The notes under the pieces were generated by a model. The model ran no database searches, had not been told where the DNA came from, and saw nothing but the letters and a program-made list of their open reading frames with translations. A DNA stretch of 64,000 bases from Spongospora subterranea f. sp. subterranea. Its lineage: Eukaryota > Endomyxa: Phytomyxea > Phytomyxea > Plasmodiophorida. Positions 44,931 to 55,299 of the stretch are shown here, in pieces. The DNA is taken from positions 88,831 through 152,830 of the forward strand of contig JAUGWO010000155.1 in assembly GCA_049724395.1 (NCBI GenBank), written 5' to 3'. Both the position numbers and the translations under genes were made by a program. The first letter of the stretch is position 1. Every line of letters begins with the position of its first letter.

Positions 44931-45425
44931 TTACATGTAGGATTTTGCCTTGCCAGCGATTGCTCCCACATAATCGGCCGCAATCCTGTAAGTGGCGGTG
45001 GAGACTTCGACTGTTGTTCCCAATAGCGTTGTAGGTGGTGGCGCGTTGCGAGCAATTGCAATGCCAATGCCGACGGCGGCAGATTTTGTTGCCGATAGAG
45101 TTGCACTTGACGCCTGTTGAGTAAAGCTATAAATGTCGTCTTTTGTAATGGCTGCGACAACACCGCCAACAGCACCGCTTGCAACGGCGGCTTTGGCTGT
45201 CAATAGAGCTGCACTTGATGATTGTAGAATGGCGGCGGTCCCAAATGCAGACAAAGGAGCATGAAGTGTTCCAACGGTCGTGACAACGCCAAACTGCGAC
45301 ATCGCCACAGGAACCAGCATACCGGCCCCCAATCCTGCAGCTATCGGTACAGCAACCCCAATAGCAGTTCCAATCATCACACGCTTGGACAACGATGATC
45401 CGATTGGTTCGGTTGTATACTTCAT
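44931..45425 (-). CDS. ISG12-like membrane protein, family member 5 (164 aa)
   Basis: Minus ORF from an ATG at 45425. An N-terminal soluble lead (MKYTTEPIGSSLSKRV) is followed by a Gly/Ala-rich membrane region: GTAIGVAVPIAAGLGAG, LVPVAMSQFGVVTTVGTLHA, GTAAILQSSSAALLTAKA, VASGAVGGVVAA. A second Ala/Ser-rich half (SATLSATKSAAVGIGIAIAR, YRIAADYVGAIAGKAKSYM) roughly doubles the usual length. The first half matches member 3 closely (LVPVAM.QFG.V...GTLxA...AAILQS). The open frame upstream to 45695 is probably not coding. No tyrosinase remnant next to it. Confidence 0.6.
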   Translation of the reverse strand: MKYTTEPIGSSLSKRVMIGTAIGVAVPIAAGLGAGMLVPVAMSQFGVVTTVGTLHAPLSAFGTAAILQSSSAALLTAKAAVASGAVGGVVAAITKDDIYSFTQQASSATLSATKSAAVGIGIAIARNAPPPTTLLGTTVEVSTATYRIAADYVGAIAGKAKSYM

Positions 45426-45841
45426 ATTGTGGTTCTGACAAAGTGGCGAAGGCGCGGAACAATAGAGATGTAAATCACGAGATGAACAATGGCCACTCCA
45501 CCATCCCAATCCTGTCGGAAACTTGACCTGCGCTGTAGATTCCCGGTTTTGAGATACTATTAATCTGTAGATTGATATCTTAACCCTGACCCCAGCCCAA
45601 AAAATACAGTTTTCTAAAGCAAATTCTGATCCCCATTGGATTTTTCTAGAAAAAAATTTGACGATCATTTTTGAGCGGATGTGAAGTGCGCCCACCAGGT
45701 TTTTGGTTCCGCCACAAAATCATTGGTGGCCTAGCTGCGCTTTGTGAGGGGTCTCTCAAAGGTAAAGTGTGAGAAAGACGTCTTTGTTGACGGATCGAAG
45801 TACAATTTGGTTCATTTTCTGTTGGCAATCCATGATCGATA

Positions 45842-47497
45842 TTGCACTGCGAATTTCTTGACACAATGGCGACCATCGAAGAATTTTTTGCGAGCGATTC
45901 CAGCGATGAAGAGTGGGATTGTCCACAAAACACCGAGTGGAATTTCTTGAGTGCAGGCCAGCTCGGAGAGTTCAACATCACTAGTACAGGGATGGACGAA
46001 GTGCTGCTTTCAACTGCAATTCCAGAAATCAAGGCACTTTGTCGCAATGCTCGATAATCAAGGATACAAGCTTTTGTGGGAAATTGCAGAGCGTGGACTG
46101 CTTCGGAAAAAGGTTGATGATCAACGAATGGTCCATTTAATGGCCACATCAGTTGATGGGGTTTTTGTACTTTCTCCTCCAGCTGACGGCGATCCTTTTG
46201 CTTGTGCTTGAAGTCAAAACCATGACTACCGATACCACAGTTCAAAAAGCGAATGACCGTTTAAGGAAGGCATGGGATCTCACTGGAAGTCAATCTCAAA
46301 ATTTCTGTGCTGTTTCTTTTCATAGTCCTTTGTTCAAGCACTTGGTCTGGACAGTCGATTACAGGGCGCAAATCGTGCAACATTTGTCAGTCACATCTTT
46401 GAGGCATTGCTTGTTTACAGTTGCTGATGTCACTCACATCATTTATGCGGTATTGATAGAGGTCGACCTGCCAACCCTTGAAATTTACGAAAGCATAATC
46501 GACCGCTGTTGCACGAACCATCTACAGTACTTCTCACGCTCCGATTCATCACAAAGTTTGGATCTCAACCCTGAGGAGTTCGGGCACGCGGTTGATTTGA
46601 ACACTGTAAAGGTCTGGAAAAATCTGCAATCGGCGATCGAAAAGCATTGCGCTAATTTTCAAACGCTGAAGCCTGCCCATGACATGGTTCCTTTCGCAGT
46701 TGCTCAGTGGAATCACTATAAAGGCGGACAGGATATTGTTTCTCGTATTTTGAAAAATGTGAAGGTGGATTTCCGATCTCTGTCACCAAGGGCGTACATC
46801 GTTATGCGTATGATTATGACTGCTCTAATGAATTCACATATGGTTTTGCGGCTTCTGAAGCACGAAGAACGACTGGGATCATTCCAAACATACAAACATT
46901 TGAAACAATCCCTGAACAAAGACAGTTCTTTTTGGAGTTTTCTGAGTGTATTTGTAAATGACTGGGTCCCATCAGCTCGCTTCATTACAAGTGTTGACGA
47001 CGCTGCAGAAATTGGATTGGAACGACAAGGTTCCAATAACATTGACCGCCCAGCTGACAACGCCGCAACAGCCCCGAAAAGAAACAAGCTGGGCGTGGTT
47101 GAATTCGCCAGCAGGATGCACAATCCGTTTACAAAAAGATACTCTCCATGCGCGAGTGTCTCACAAAAGAAAAGAATGTCCCATTTGTGGCACACAAACA
47201 ACGGTCGCCTGTACGATTTGTGGCGTACACGTTTGCGGTGAGAAAGCGTTTGGGCAGCGCCGTTCATGTTGGGACATTCTACATACCGCTCAGAGAATGG
47301 AAAAGCGGGACCGTCCTTGCCGTGAATCAGGAGCTCGAGGACGACGTGGTAGACGACGTGTATCTGGGCATTTTTCTGACACCCAAGAACCAACAATTAG
47401 GTCAAGAGGACGTGTGAGAACGGCTTCCCAAAGCAGTTCAAAAAGCGCATTTACGGCAATTTGGTTTTTGAGGCGAAATATAATCATTTTTTTTTAA
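45842..47497 (+). mobile_element. PiggyBac-like DNA transposon remnant
   Basis: Plus-strand blocks in order: an acidic start (MATIEEFFASDSSDEEWD), an internal segment (KLLWEIAERGLLRKKVDDQR), a long open stretch 46221-47130 with VPFAVAQWNHYKGGQDIVSR, PRAYIVMRMIMTALMNSHMV and SSFWSFLSVFVNDWV, then in a shifted frame a Cys-rich zinc ribbon (ECPICGTQTTVACTICGVHV, CGEKAFGQRRSCWDILHT). The order (acidic head, helical insert with W-N-x-x-KGG-x-D, C-terminal cysteine domain) is that of PiggyBac-type transposases. At least two frame changes; TTAA-flanked ends were not identified. Confidence 0.55.
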
Positions 47498-47649
47498 GCT
47501 TGGTGTCGTTCAGACTTAATTAGTCAAGCCAGATTTATTGTTTGATAGAAAAAGCTGTGCCCTCAGACACAATCTCAGGTGTTCAAAATCGTAGCCGGCC
47601 TACACAGTCATTAGTGCCGCAGCCTCTCAACAAATCACACTGCTGATAA

Positions 47650-48220
47650 AACCAAGGCTGGCAAAAACCTACTTTTTCGGAAAACTGAAATTAGGGTTTA
47701 GGTTTTTCATTTCAAAAACCTTTTTTGTTAAGGTTTTTCATCATCATGCCGTATTTCCACTTTTTGCGTCGAGGAGTAGGTTTCTGGTGAAAACACCAGT
47801 TTTGCTGGGTTTCGAACTTATCTCATCCATTGTATTATTCAATTTGCTGAGGCTGATCATCGTTGGCATCATAATCTTCTTCTGAACTCCATTGGGGACG
47901 AACATCGTCCACAGCTCTTTCTTTTGGATGCATCATCGTTAGGGACAGGAGCTGAAGCACTTGACCCGGTCGCTGGCACAAACACGAAGCCTCAGGCATC
48001 AACGATCCTGATTCATCGATGGATAGCGCTCTTCGTGCAAGGTATCGATCATCTCGTCGTCCATGACTCGCTTTGGAGTTGGTTATGTTCGTAATGGATA
48101 CCTCTACTTGCACATTGTTTCAAAAACCTTGAAAAACCTTATTTTCTACTCTATCTGAAAGGCAAAAAAGGTTTTTCCAAATAACCTCAAAAACCTTCTG
48201 GGTGAAAAACCCCGCTCTGC
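47650..48220. mobile_element. Possible hAT-like element with AAAAACC-rich ends
   Basis: GGCTGGCAAAAACCTAC at about 47655 and, inverted, the complement of GGTGAAAAACCCCGCTCTG near 48202-48220 resemble hAT terminal repeats (CAGnG...AAAACC). Many AAAAACCTT/AAGGTTTTT words cluster at 47690-47740 and 48118-48200. The interior minus ORF (47835-48113) has no firm domain. Weak call. Confidence 0.25.
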
Positions 48221-48544
48221 AAAGTACACTGGGCGACGTCATGTCCGCGGATTACGTGTCACCGTTAGTCACAAAGCCATAGACCGAGTCTTCATTCTCA
48301 TTTCGATTATGAATGGAAACTTTGAACGAGAAAATAGATGTAGCAGAGGCGGAACTCGCGGCTGCGAAGACGGAACTCGCGGCTGCAAAGGCGGCCTTTG
48401 CCAGCGCGGAGAGGGAAAGATCTCCTACTTGCTTATGCCTCTTCAGTCAACTCCTCAAGTCAACTCTCAAACCTCTTTAGTCAACTCGTTTATGCAGGAT
48501 CGGAGTGCCCTCAGACAGCAATTGCACGACCTTCAGTTTGGGTT

Positions 48545-48680
48545 GCCACCAAGGAAATACGGACCTGGGCTTCCACTCTTGGTCATCGACCTGTCCATTT
48601 GCTTTGATTGTGAACTCCTTTGCGCCCGCAAGGGATGCAAAGTGCGAATGCATTAGTTGATCACTATTAGCCGAAACTTC
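48545..48680 (-). repeat. Inverted copy of 49510-49645
   Basis: GAAATACGGACCTGGGCTTC and, further along, ATCGACCTGTCCATTTGC, CTCCTTTGCGCCCGCAAGGG and TTAGCCGAAACTTCGTCT are the reverse complement of the stretch around 49510-49645 in the same broken gene. The segment was copied in reverse into the 5' part, replacing the normal join to the P-loop region. Confidence 0.85.
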
Positions 48681-50271
48681 GTCTCACCGTTTATTTTTAT
48701 CGAGGGATCGTCTGGATCCGGCAAGACCCAAACGGCCTTTAACGTCAAGAGTTTGGTTGAACGGGTATTTAGTGGCATGTTAGTTCGGTGCGGGCACCCA
48801 GTCGATTTATTGCTATTTTAAGTTTCCTTCAATGTTCTTTCAAAAATGTGCGGCACAAGATGTCCGAGAGATTGGCGATGTTACACCCGATGCTTTGAGA
48901 ATGCAAAAATCGTACACTTTTGGGTATATTTGCTTGCTTTTGTCGGAACCGCGCCAAGATGATTTGTCAATTCAATCGGTTGCAAAGGAGTCTTATGATA
49001 CAGTCCAGAATATTCTTTCAAACCGTCAACCTCCCGTGGTGATTCTTGATGAATTTATATGACCTCTTTACCACGAGCAAGAGTTTCTGGCCAGGTTTAT
49101 GCGAAACATTTTTCGGTGTCTAAGGTTCCCAGTAATTATTTTGGGCACTGATTCGCGTGCCGCCAACGTAAGAACTCAAATCGGGCAGAGTTCCTCCGAT
49201 CTTCATCCACACGATTGATGTTACGTCTACTGATCATTGCCCCTGGTCAATACTGATGCCCTGGGTTTACCCGACTTTATTGACCCAAAATTCGAATATA
49301 TGTTAGCACACTCGCGCCCGCGTTTTAGCCAAATTGCTGCGGAATTCATGCGATCACAGTCTCAGGACCGTTCATTTGATGCTGATTGCTTCGACTCTCT
49401 TTGGAAGGAAGTATACAGCAGTACTGTCAGGATCAAACCATTCTTTGAAAATTCTTTTGGATGCTTAGGGCAAGTCCGGCTTTTTATGAACGCATCTTAT
49501 CCATAACAAGACGAAGTTTCGGCTAATAGTGCCCAACTGATGCATTCGCACTTTGCATCCCTTGCGGGCGCAAAGGAGTTCACAATCAAAGCAAATGGAC
49601 AGGTCGACGACCAAGAGTAGAAGCCCAGGTCCGTATTTCCTGCCATGGATGAGGATGATGGGTGGTAGAGATATGCCAGCTTTTTGGAACGCATCAAATC
49701 GTATCCCATTCGTCCGCTTTCTGGACATGCTCATGACGTCTAATTTGATGTCAAGCTGTAATATAGTTTTCGATAATTATCAACAGCCGGCAAACGATGG
49801 AATGTTTTTGGAAGCTGTAATTACAGCCACGATCTGCATGGCATCACATGCACATGGCGTAAGGGGAGGCAAGCTCAGAGAATTTTCAACTCAACTGGCG
49901 TACGAGCTGACTGAACAAAAAACTTTGAATGCTCCTCGGCTCAATTTACGGTCCCGTTCCTATCTCCGCCAAATCTCATCTGGCCTGTAAATCTGAGTCA
50001 AATCTCCGGGTGCTTATTCGGCAATCTGTTCCGAACGATCAACGCTCGCAGGTTGGACTTGTCCTCGGATTGCCGCATCACTGGGGAAGCAAAGGACTAT
50101 AAATACTCCAATCAAAATAGGAGTTATGACTCAAATTATTGAGCGAATCCCCCACGACTCCTTACTTCATTTCGTATTTGTGAGAGAACTTCAAAAGTCG
50201 TACTTCCGGTCAAAAGCTCAGTATTAGATCAATTTTCGAAGTCGACTCAATTGCATCAAAATGCGTATTTG

Positions 50272-51434
50272 CCCAGTTGCGAATATTGCCATGCGAACAG
50301 CCCAGTTGCGAATATTGCCATCGAACAGCCCATGCGAATATTGCCATGCGAACAGCCCAGTTGCAATTGCCATGCGAACAGCCCAGATGCGAATATTGCC
50401 GTAAGCCCAGTTGCGAATATTGGGATGCGAAGCAGCCAGAGATGCGAATATTCCAACTCGAACAGCCCAGTTGCGAATACATGCGAACAGCCCAACGAAC
50501 TATTGCCATGCGAACAGCCCAGTTGCGAATATTGCCATGCGAACAGATTGCCATGCGAACAGCCCAGATGCGAATATTGCCATGCGAACAGCCCAGATGC
50601 GAATATTGCCATGCGAACAGCCCAGTTAAGCGAATATTGCCATGCGAACAGCCCAGATGCGAATATTGCCATGCGAACAGCCCAGTTGCGAATATTGCCT
50701 GCGAACGCCCCGAATAATCAGTTCATTTGAACAGCCCAGTTGCGAATATTGTGCGAACAGCCCAGTTGCGAATTTGCCATGAGTTGCGAATATTGCCATC
50801 AGCCCAGATGCGAATATTGCGAACAGCCCGTTGCGAATATTCATGCGAACAGCCCAGATGCGAATATTCCGAACGCCCAATGCGAAATTGCCGCTCATGC
50901 GAATATTTGCGAACAGCCCAGTTGAATATTGCCATCGAACAGCCCAGATGCGAATATTGCCATGCGAACTGGCGAGCCCAGCGAATATTGCCATGCGACT
51001 CAATATTGCCAAACAGCCCAGATCAAATTAGCGAACAGCCCAGTTGCGAATATTGCCATGCGATCAGCCCAGATGCGAATATTGCCATGCGAACAGCCCA
51101 GTTGCGAATATTGTGCGAACAGCCCAGATGCGAATATTGCCATGCGAACAGCCCAGTTGCGAATATTGCCATGCGAACAGCCCAGTTGCGAATATTGCCA
51201 TGCGAACAGCCCAGATGCGAATATTGCCATGCGAACAGCCCATGCGAATATTGCCATGCGAACAGTTGCCCAGAACAGCCCAGTGCGAATATTGCCATGC
51301 GAACAGCCCAGTTGCGAATATTGAATATGCGAATATTGCCATGCGAACATTGCGAATATTGCCATGCGAACAGCCCAGATGCGAATATTGCCATGCGAAC
51401 AGCCCAGTTGCGAATATTGCCATGCGAACAGCCA
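50272..51434 (+). repeat. 29-bp minisatellite, roughly 40 units
   Basis: The unit is GAATATTGCCATGCGAACAG followed by CCCAGTTGC (29 bases), with a frequent variant CCCAGATGC and many shortened units. Because 29 is not a multiple of three and the unit has no stop in any of its six frames, the whole array is open on both strands, producing meaningless ORFs with 29-residue periods (for example CEYCHANSPVANIAMRTAQ). The intact paralogue has exactly one unit at 62455-62488, bounded by GCCCA on both sides. Confidence 0.95.
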
Positions 51435-51788
51435 AAACTAGTGGAAGTGAAAGGTCTTCCCAAGAATAACCCCCAAGCAACTTGCGCGGTCGTTTTTGTT
51501 GTTTGTTCGTCATTGCCGACAAAATATAAATAAACAGTAACAGTCAATTGTCGCCATTATCATCTTCAAGTGGATCAACCGATTCTTCCCTATTGATTGT
51601 CGAGGGGTTCGCTCTGCTCTTCCCGGTTTAAAGGTTAAGGTTGTTGTCCTCATCGATTTTAATGTAGGTCGCTCTACTCTTCTTTGTTTGAAGTCGACAG
51701 ACTCATTTGTCATTACAAAAACATTTTGGCAGAAGCAGGTTGGAGTCAAAACAACAAAATATTGAACTCAGATTTCCAACTAGAACCA

Positions 51789-51885
51789 TCTCATTCTGGT
51801 CTCCATAAATTCAGCAATTCATCATTTTGGTCTCTACAGGTTCATGAATTGCTCACTCTGGCCTCCACAATGTTGTCAATTCCTC
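51789..51885 (+). repeat. Short diverged tandem repeat (about 33 bp, three units)
   Basis: CTGGTCTCCATAAATTCAGC, TTGGTCTCTACAGGTTCATG and CTGGCCTCCACAATGTTGTC each lead into AATT. Three units, old. Confidence 0.55.
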
Positions 51886-53690
51886 ATCCTTCGCAGTCCT
51901 TCCATCATCGGGAATTTAATCATCATCAGCTTAATCTAAATGAGCGCTGTATTGAAGATCTTTCCATGTGCTTCAATCCTATTCCGTTTCTGGCTGTTTT
52001 CCCTTCTGTTGAAACCTCGCCGTTTGGCATTGTACGTGTGTGCTTTTGCAAAGGGTGTGCTCGAGTCAGAGCGTGTCCCAAATCTCGCAAGTTATCAATC
52101 AGCGATCTGGGCTTGCTTTCATTGGGTGCGAAGCATACTAAATGAATTCGGCCAGTGAAAAGGGACATGCGCCTTTCTCTGTAGGCCTTGGCTTGCTGAG
52201 CACGGTACAGTTCTAATCGCCCTCAATTGCGGCTTCGCATCCACACAAATTCTACAGCGTGACTACACCAATCTCAAAGTCCCCTTTCATACCACAAACT
52301 TGTGGTCGACTCCAAAAGCCGAGTCAAAAACATCCACTAAAGGGAGAATTTGAATAAGCGGTTGGCATCACTTCGTAAGGAGGTATTTGGGCTGCCGATC
52401 GGCTGGTCACTCCATCTGACCAGTTCGAAATAGGAGATTTTTGTTTTTTGTGAAGATGTTATCATGGACCTCTGATATCTGGAAATCATTTGACGGAAGA
52501 AACGTCCTGTCATATCCTGTTCATGACGTTGAATCCGCAATCGATTGAGCCTTAAATCAACAGCAATTGCACAGCGTTGGTCTCATGCAAATGTTGTATG
52601 GGTTTTCTGCAGAACAGGAGTTTCACATTGTCGACATGATGGACACCGTGTTTCCGAAACATCCATCCCATATCACCAACCCGTATACCGAGCTTTCCAA
52701 TTCTAAACCTCTTGTTTCTAAGTGGCGATACTGGACAAAATTCGAAAGCCAAGGCTGACAGACAAACCGAGTATGTGGGGCTTTAGAAGCTGAAAATCAG
52801 GATTACACGTGACGATGCTGATTTCAGCGTTCGTTGGTCATAAATTGAGCCTTTAGCGGCCTCTCTTGATGCTCTTCGATGTAAGAGCGACGTGTGGCGT
52901 CTTTGGACCTTAGACCGTTGAGTACCAGCCACGATTACCTATCCGACGGCACACCTTGGACGGCCTGGAACATTGTCCTGAATCAACTTCGTGCAAAACA
53001 CTGCAAATGATTAATATTGAGCCCGAATCAAAGCCTGTTGTCAACGATAAATTCCCACGAGAAACTAGAAAATTGCCGCAAATGACTGTTGGTCGGGCTG
53101 ACAAGACAATGCGACCCGTCGTCATCTAGTTAATTTGTAGGTGATTGCAAATTTTGGCAGATTGTTAACAAACCGTGAACGCGCCTTTTATGGCTAACCG
53201 ATTCAAAAAACGCATTTTGCTGTTGTGAATGGTTGGGCCGTCCTGTGAGAATGGTGTGCCCAGATACGATCAACCTATGAACCAGGCATCGGTTAAGGCG
53301 ACCTCGGCAATGGGACTCGGAGGACACAATCGATTGCCGTCTTCAGCGATCGGCTGGTCCCAGTCGACTCGGGTTTGCCGAAGGTCGCTGATTCAAACTC
53401 TGATCCCGACACATCCTGTCGTGAATATCATCCGACCGGATCATCGCGACCTTCGCCTGCATCACCCAGAATATCCAGCCAACGCTGCACAAGCTTCTAA
53501 CTTCCCAGAATCGGAACAGAATCACACCCGATTCTAATGATTATTTCCAATCTCTCACCGTTTATCTCAATACCATCTCTCCTTGCATGTTTCTGTAGAT
53601 CTGGTTGTTTTCGATGTCGGTTCGTGCTGTGGGTTTCTCCGTTTTCGGCGCTGTCCATTTGCGTCTCCCGATATTTTCAACAACAATCGC
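51886..53690. other. No supportable gene
   Basis: Short ORFs on both strands without domains; probably decayed repeats and intergenic DNA. Confidence 0.4.
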
Positions 53691-53699
53691 GTCGCCCTT

Positions 53700-54990
53700 C
53701 AACGGGGGTGTTTGCTGACGGTGACAAGTTGGGCCATGTTCCAGTAGTTTCGCCATGTTCCAGTTCCTGTTGGAATGGGCCGATGTTGACGTCAAAGGCG
53801 GCGCTCGGCCGAACTTCCTTGACGGTCGCCAGCGGGTGCAAAAATCGGGACGATCGCAACTGTGCCGATTTGAGCGGCATTAGCCCATTGATAAATGATG
53901 CAAGGATCGCGTTTCCTCACAATCATTGTGATTTTGGAACTGGCCCGTTCCTGTTCCACAGGTCGTTGGGAATTTCAAATATCTGGTCGAAGCGGGAGCC
54001 CGCCACGATTAAGTCGATCACAACGGAGACCGGCGTTGATCCTGGCCCTGATTGATCGACAATTGCGAGTAAGGTCGTCGGTGAACGAAGTCGCATCAAG
54101 CGTTGATCACTTGTATCAGTGTTGGTATCGGGGAACTGCTGCTGGACAATGGCGCCAATGTCAACGCCGCCGACATCAGAGGAAGGACCGCCCCTTCATG
54201 TTCGCTGCGAAATCGGGGGAAGGTATTTTTCGACAACGATTTTGTTGATCACCAGAGTCTCATTTTGTCTCACTCTGCTAGATTTTACCTGTAAACGCGT
54301 TGTTGCGCTAATTCTCGGTTTTCCAATGTGTTCAGATATGAGTGTTTGATATATCGTCACCCTAAAATACACTTTTCATGATCATTTATGGATTATGTTC
54401 TTGTTGTTATTGTTGTGAATTTTCGTTCTGATTTTATCGTCTATGTCGGTTGTACCTTGACCCTATATAGTATATTGGCCATATCGCCACACACTGGACC
54501 GTGTGTTGTCTCGATCTCGGGGCAGCGCCGCTCTCGTCGTCCATGGCTAGGTTTCTCAGATTTTACGTGAATAGGAGTGGGTGGATCCAATCGCTACTGG
54601 ATCGCGGCGCCAATGTCCAATCGGCGTTGGATCTCGCCTGTCGATACCGTGAACTGATTTATGTGCCCCCCGAGAGCTGTAGCAATTCCGGTCGTTGGTC
54701 GACGTCGACCACCCGTTCGATTGCGCCAGGATTCATGGGTTGTTGTTGTGTTGTTCATGGCGAGAGACAGATCGAGAAACGGCCTGAGGAGATGGGCGGG
54801 AGAACGGTTGTCGCTTGTGCGATCAACGTCGATTATCTGTCGACGCTGACTGTAGTCGCAGGAACGATTTGCTGTCTGAGCGAATCTGGCGCCTTGATTG
54901 AGAATAACATCAGCGAACGACTAACGCGCGCCAAAGTGGTTGAAAAATCGCGAATATTGACAATGGATGACGAGTTGGGGAATCATTGAC
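53700..54990 (+). pseudogene. Ankyrin-repeat gene remains
   Basis: Scattered plus-strand fragments fit the ankyrin consensus: NFKYLVEAGARHD (about 53968-54010), GELLLDNGANVNAADIRGRT (about 54130-54190) and IQSLLDRGANVQSALDLACR (about 54588-54645). The pieces lie in different frames with intron-like spacers. Some junctions might be real (GTAAGG at 54070, GTAAAC at 54291), so a living multi-exon gene is not excluded, but no continuous model was found. The 3' open stretch 54501-54989 (RTVVACAINVDYLSTLTVVA) may be its end. Confidence 0.5.
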
Positions 54991-55177
54991 CAACACAAAC
55001 ATAACCAGATGAGTCGGGTTCGACGACACTCTCTGCCACATTGCCCGGTTTTTCACACTCCGGAGTACAAAGCTCCCTGACCATTATCCCGACCAGCTAT
55101 AGAGGAATTATGGAATGGAGTATTTTCTTGACAACCGGTTATGCTACGTCCCCATTGGAGGGCAAGGACGGACCAGA

Positions 55178-55216
55178 GAGAGAGAGAGAGGAAAAGAAGA
55201 GAGAGAGGACTTTATT
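55178..55216 (+). repeat. GA-rich simple repeat
   Basis: GAGAGAGAGAGAGG followed by AAAAGAAGAGAGAGAGGA. Lies just outside the chromovirus fossil. Confidence 0.8.
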
Positions 55217-55299
55217 AAAGAAGATTTTCAAAGAGATCATGAGTACAGTACTCTGTAGTGCAGTACATTCCCCTTTCAGAAAAAGAAATCTAGTGAAAG

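Larger units (their letters stand above)
48312..51545 (+). pseudogene. Broken CRN-like gene copy, fossil
   Basis: The 5' part encodes an Ala/Lys/Glu coiled coil (ELAAAKTELAAAKAAFASAE), a different N-terminus from the intact gene at 60360. From about 48690 to 50235 it is nearly the same sequence as 60795-62415 (P-loop region through the long body), and its last bases (51436-51555) match 62486-62604. It contains an inverted internal duplication (48545-48680) and a greatly expanded minisatellite (50272-51434). It is broken in several places and cannot give a full product. High identity to the intact gene points to recent duplication. Confidence 0.85.

Noticed and set aside
46716-47396. 226-codon minus ORF
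   Set aside because: Opposite strand of the PiggyBac-like transposase core; no motif of its own.
50272-51434. Regular 29-bp units resembling a CRISPR array
   Set aside because: There are no unique spacers; units are head-to-tail copies within a eukaryotic gene copy and trace back to a single unit in the paralogue.
50210-51547. Several overlapping ORFs of 70-270 codons on both strands
   Set aside because: They result from the minisatellite having no stop in any of six frames; none has start context, domains or relation to the CRN frame.
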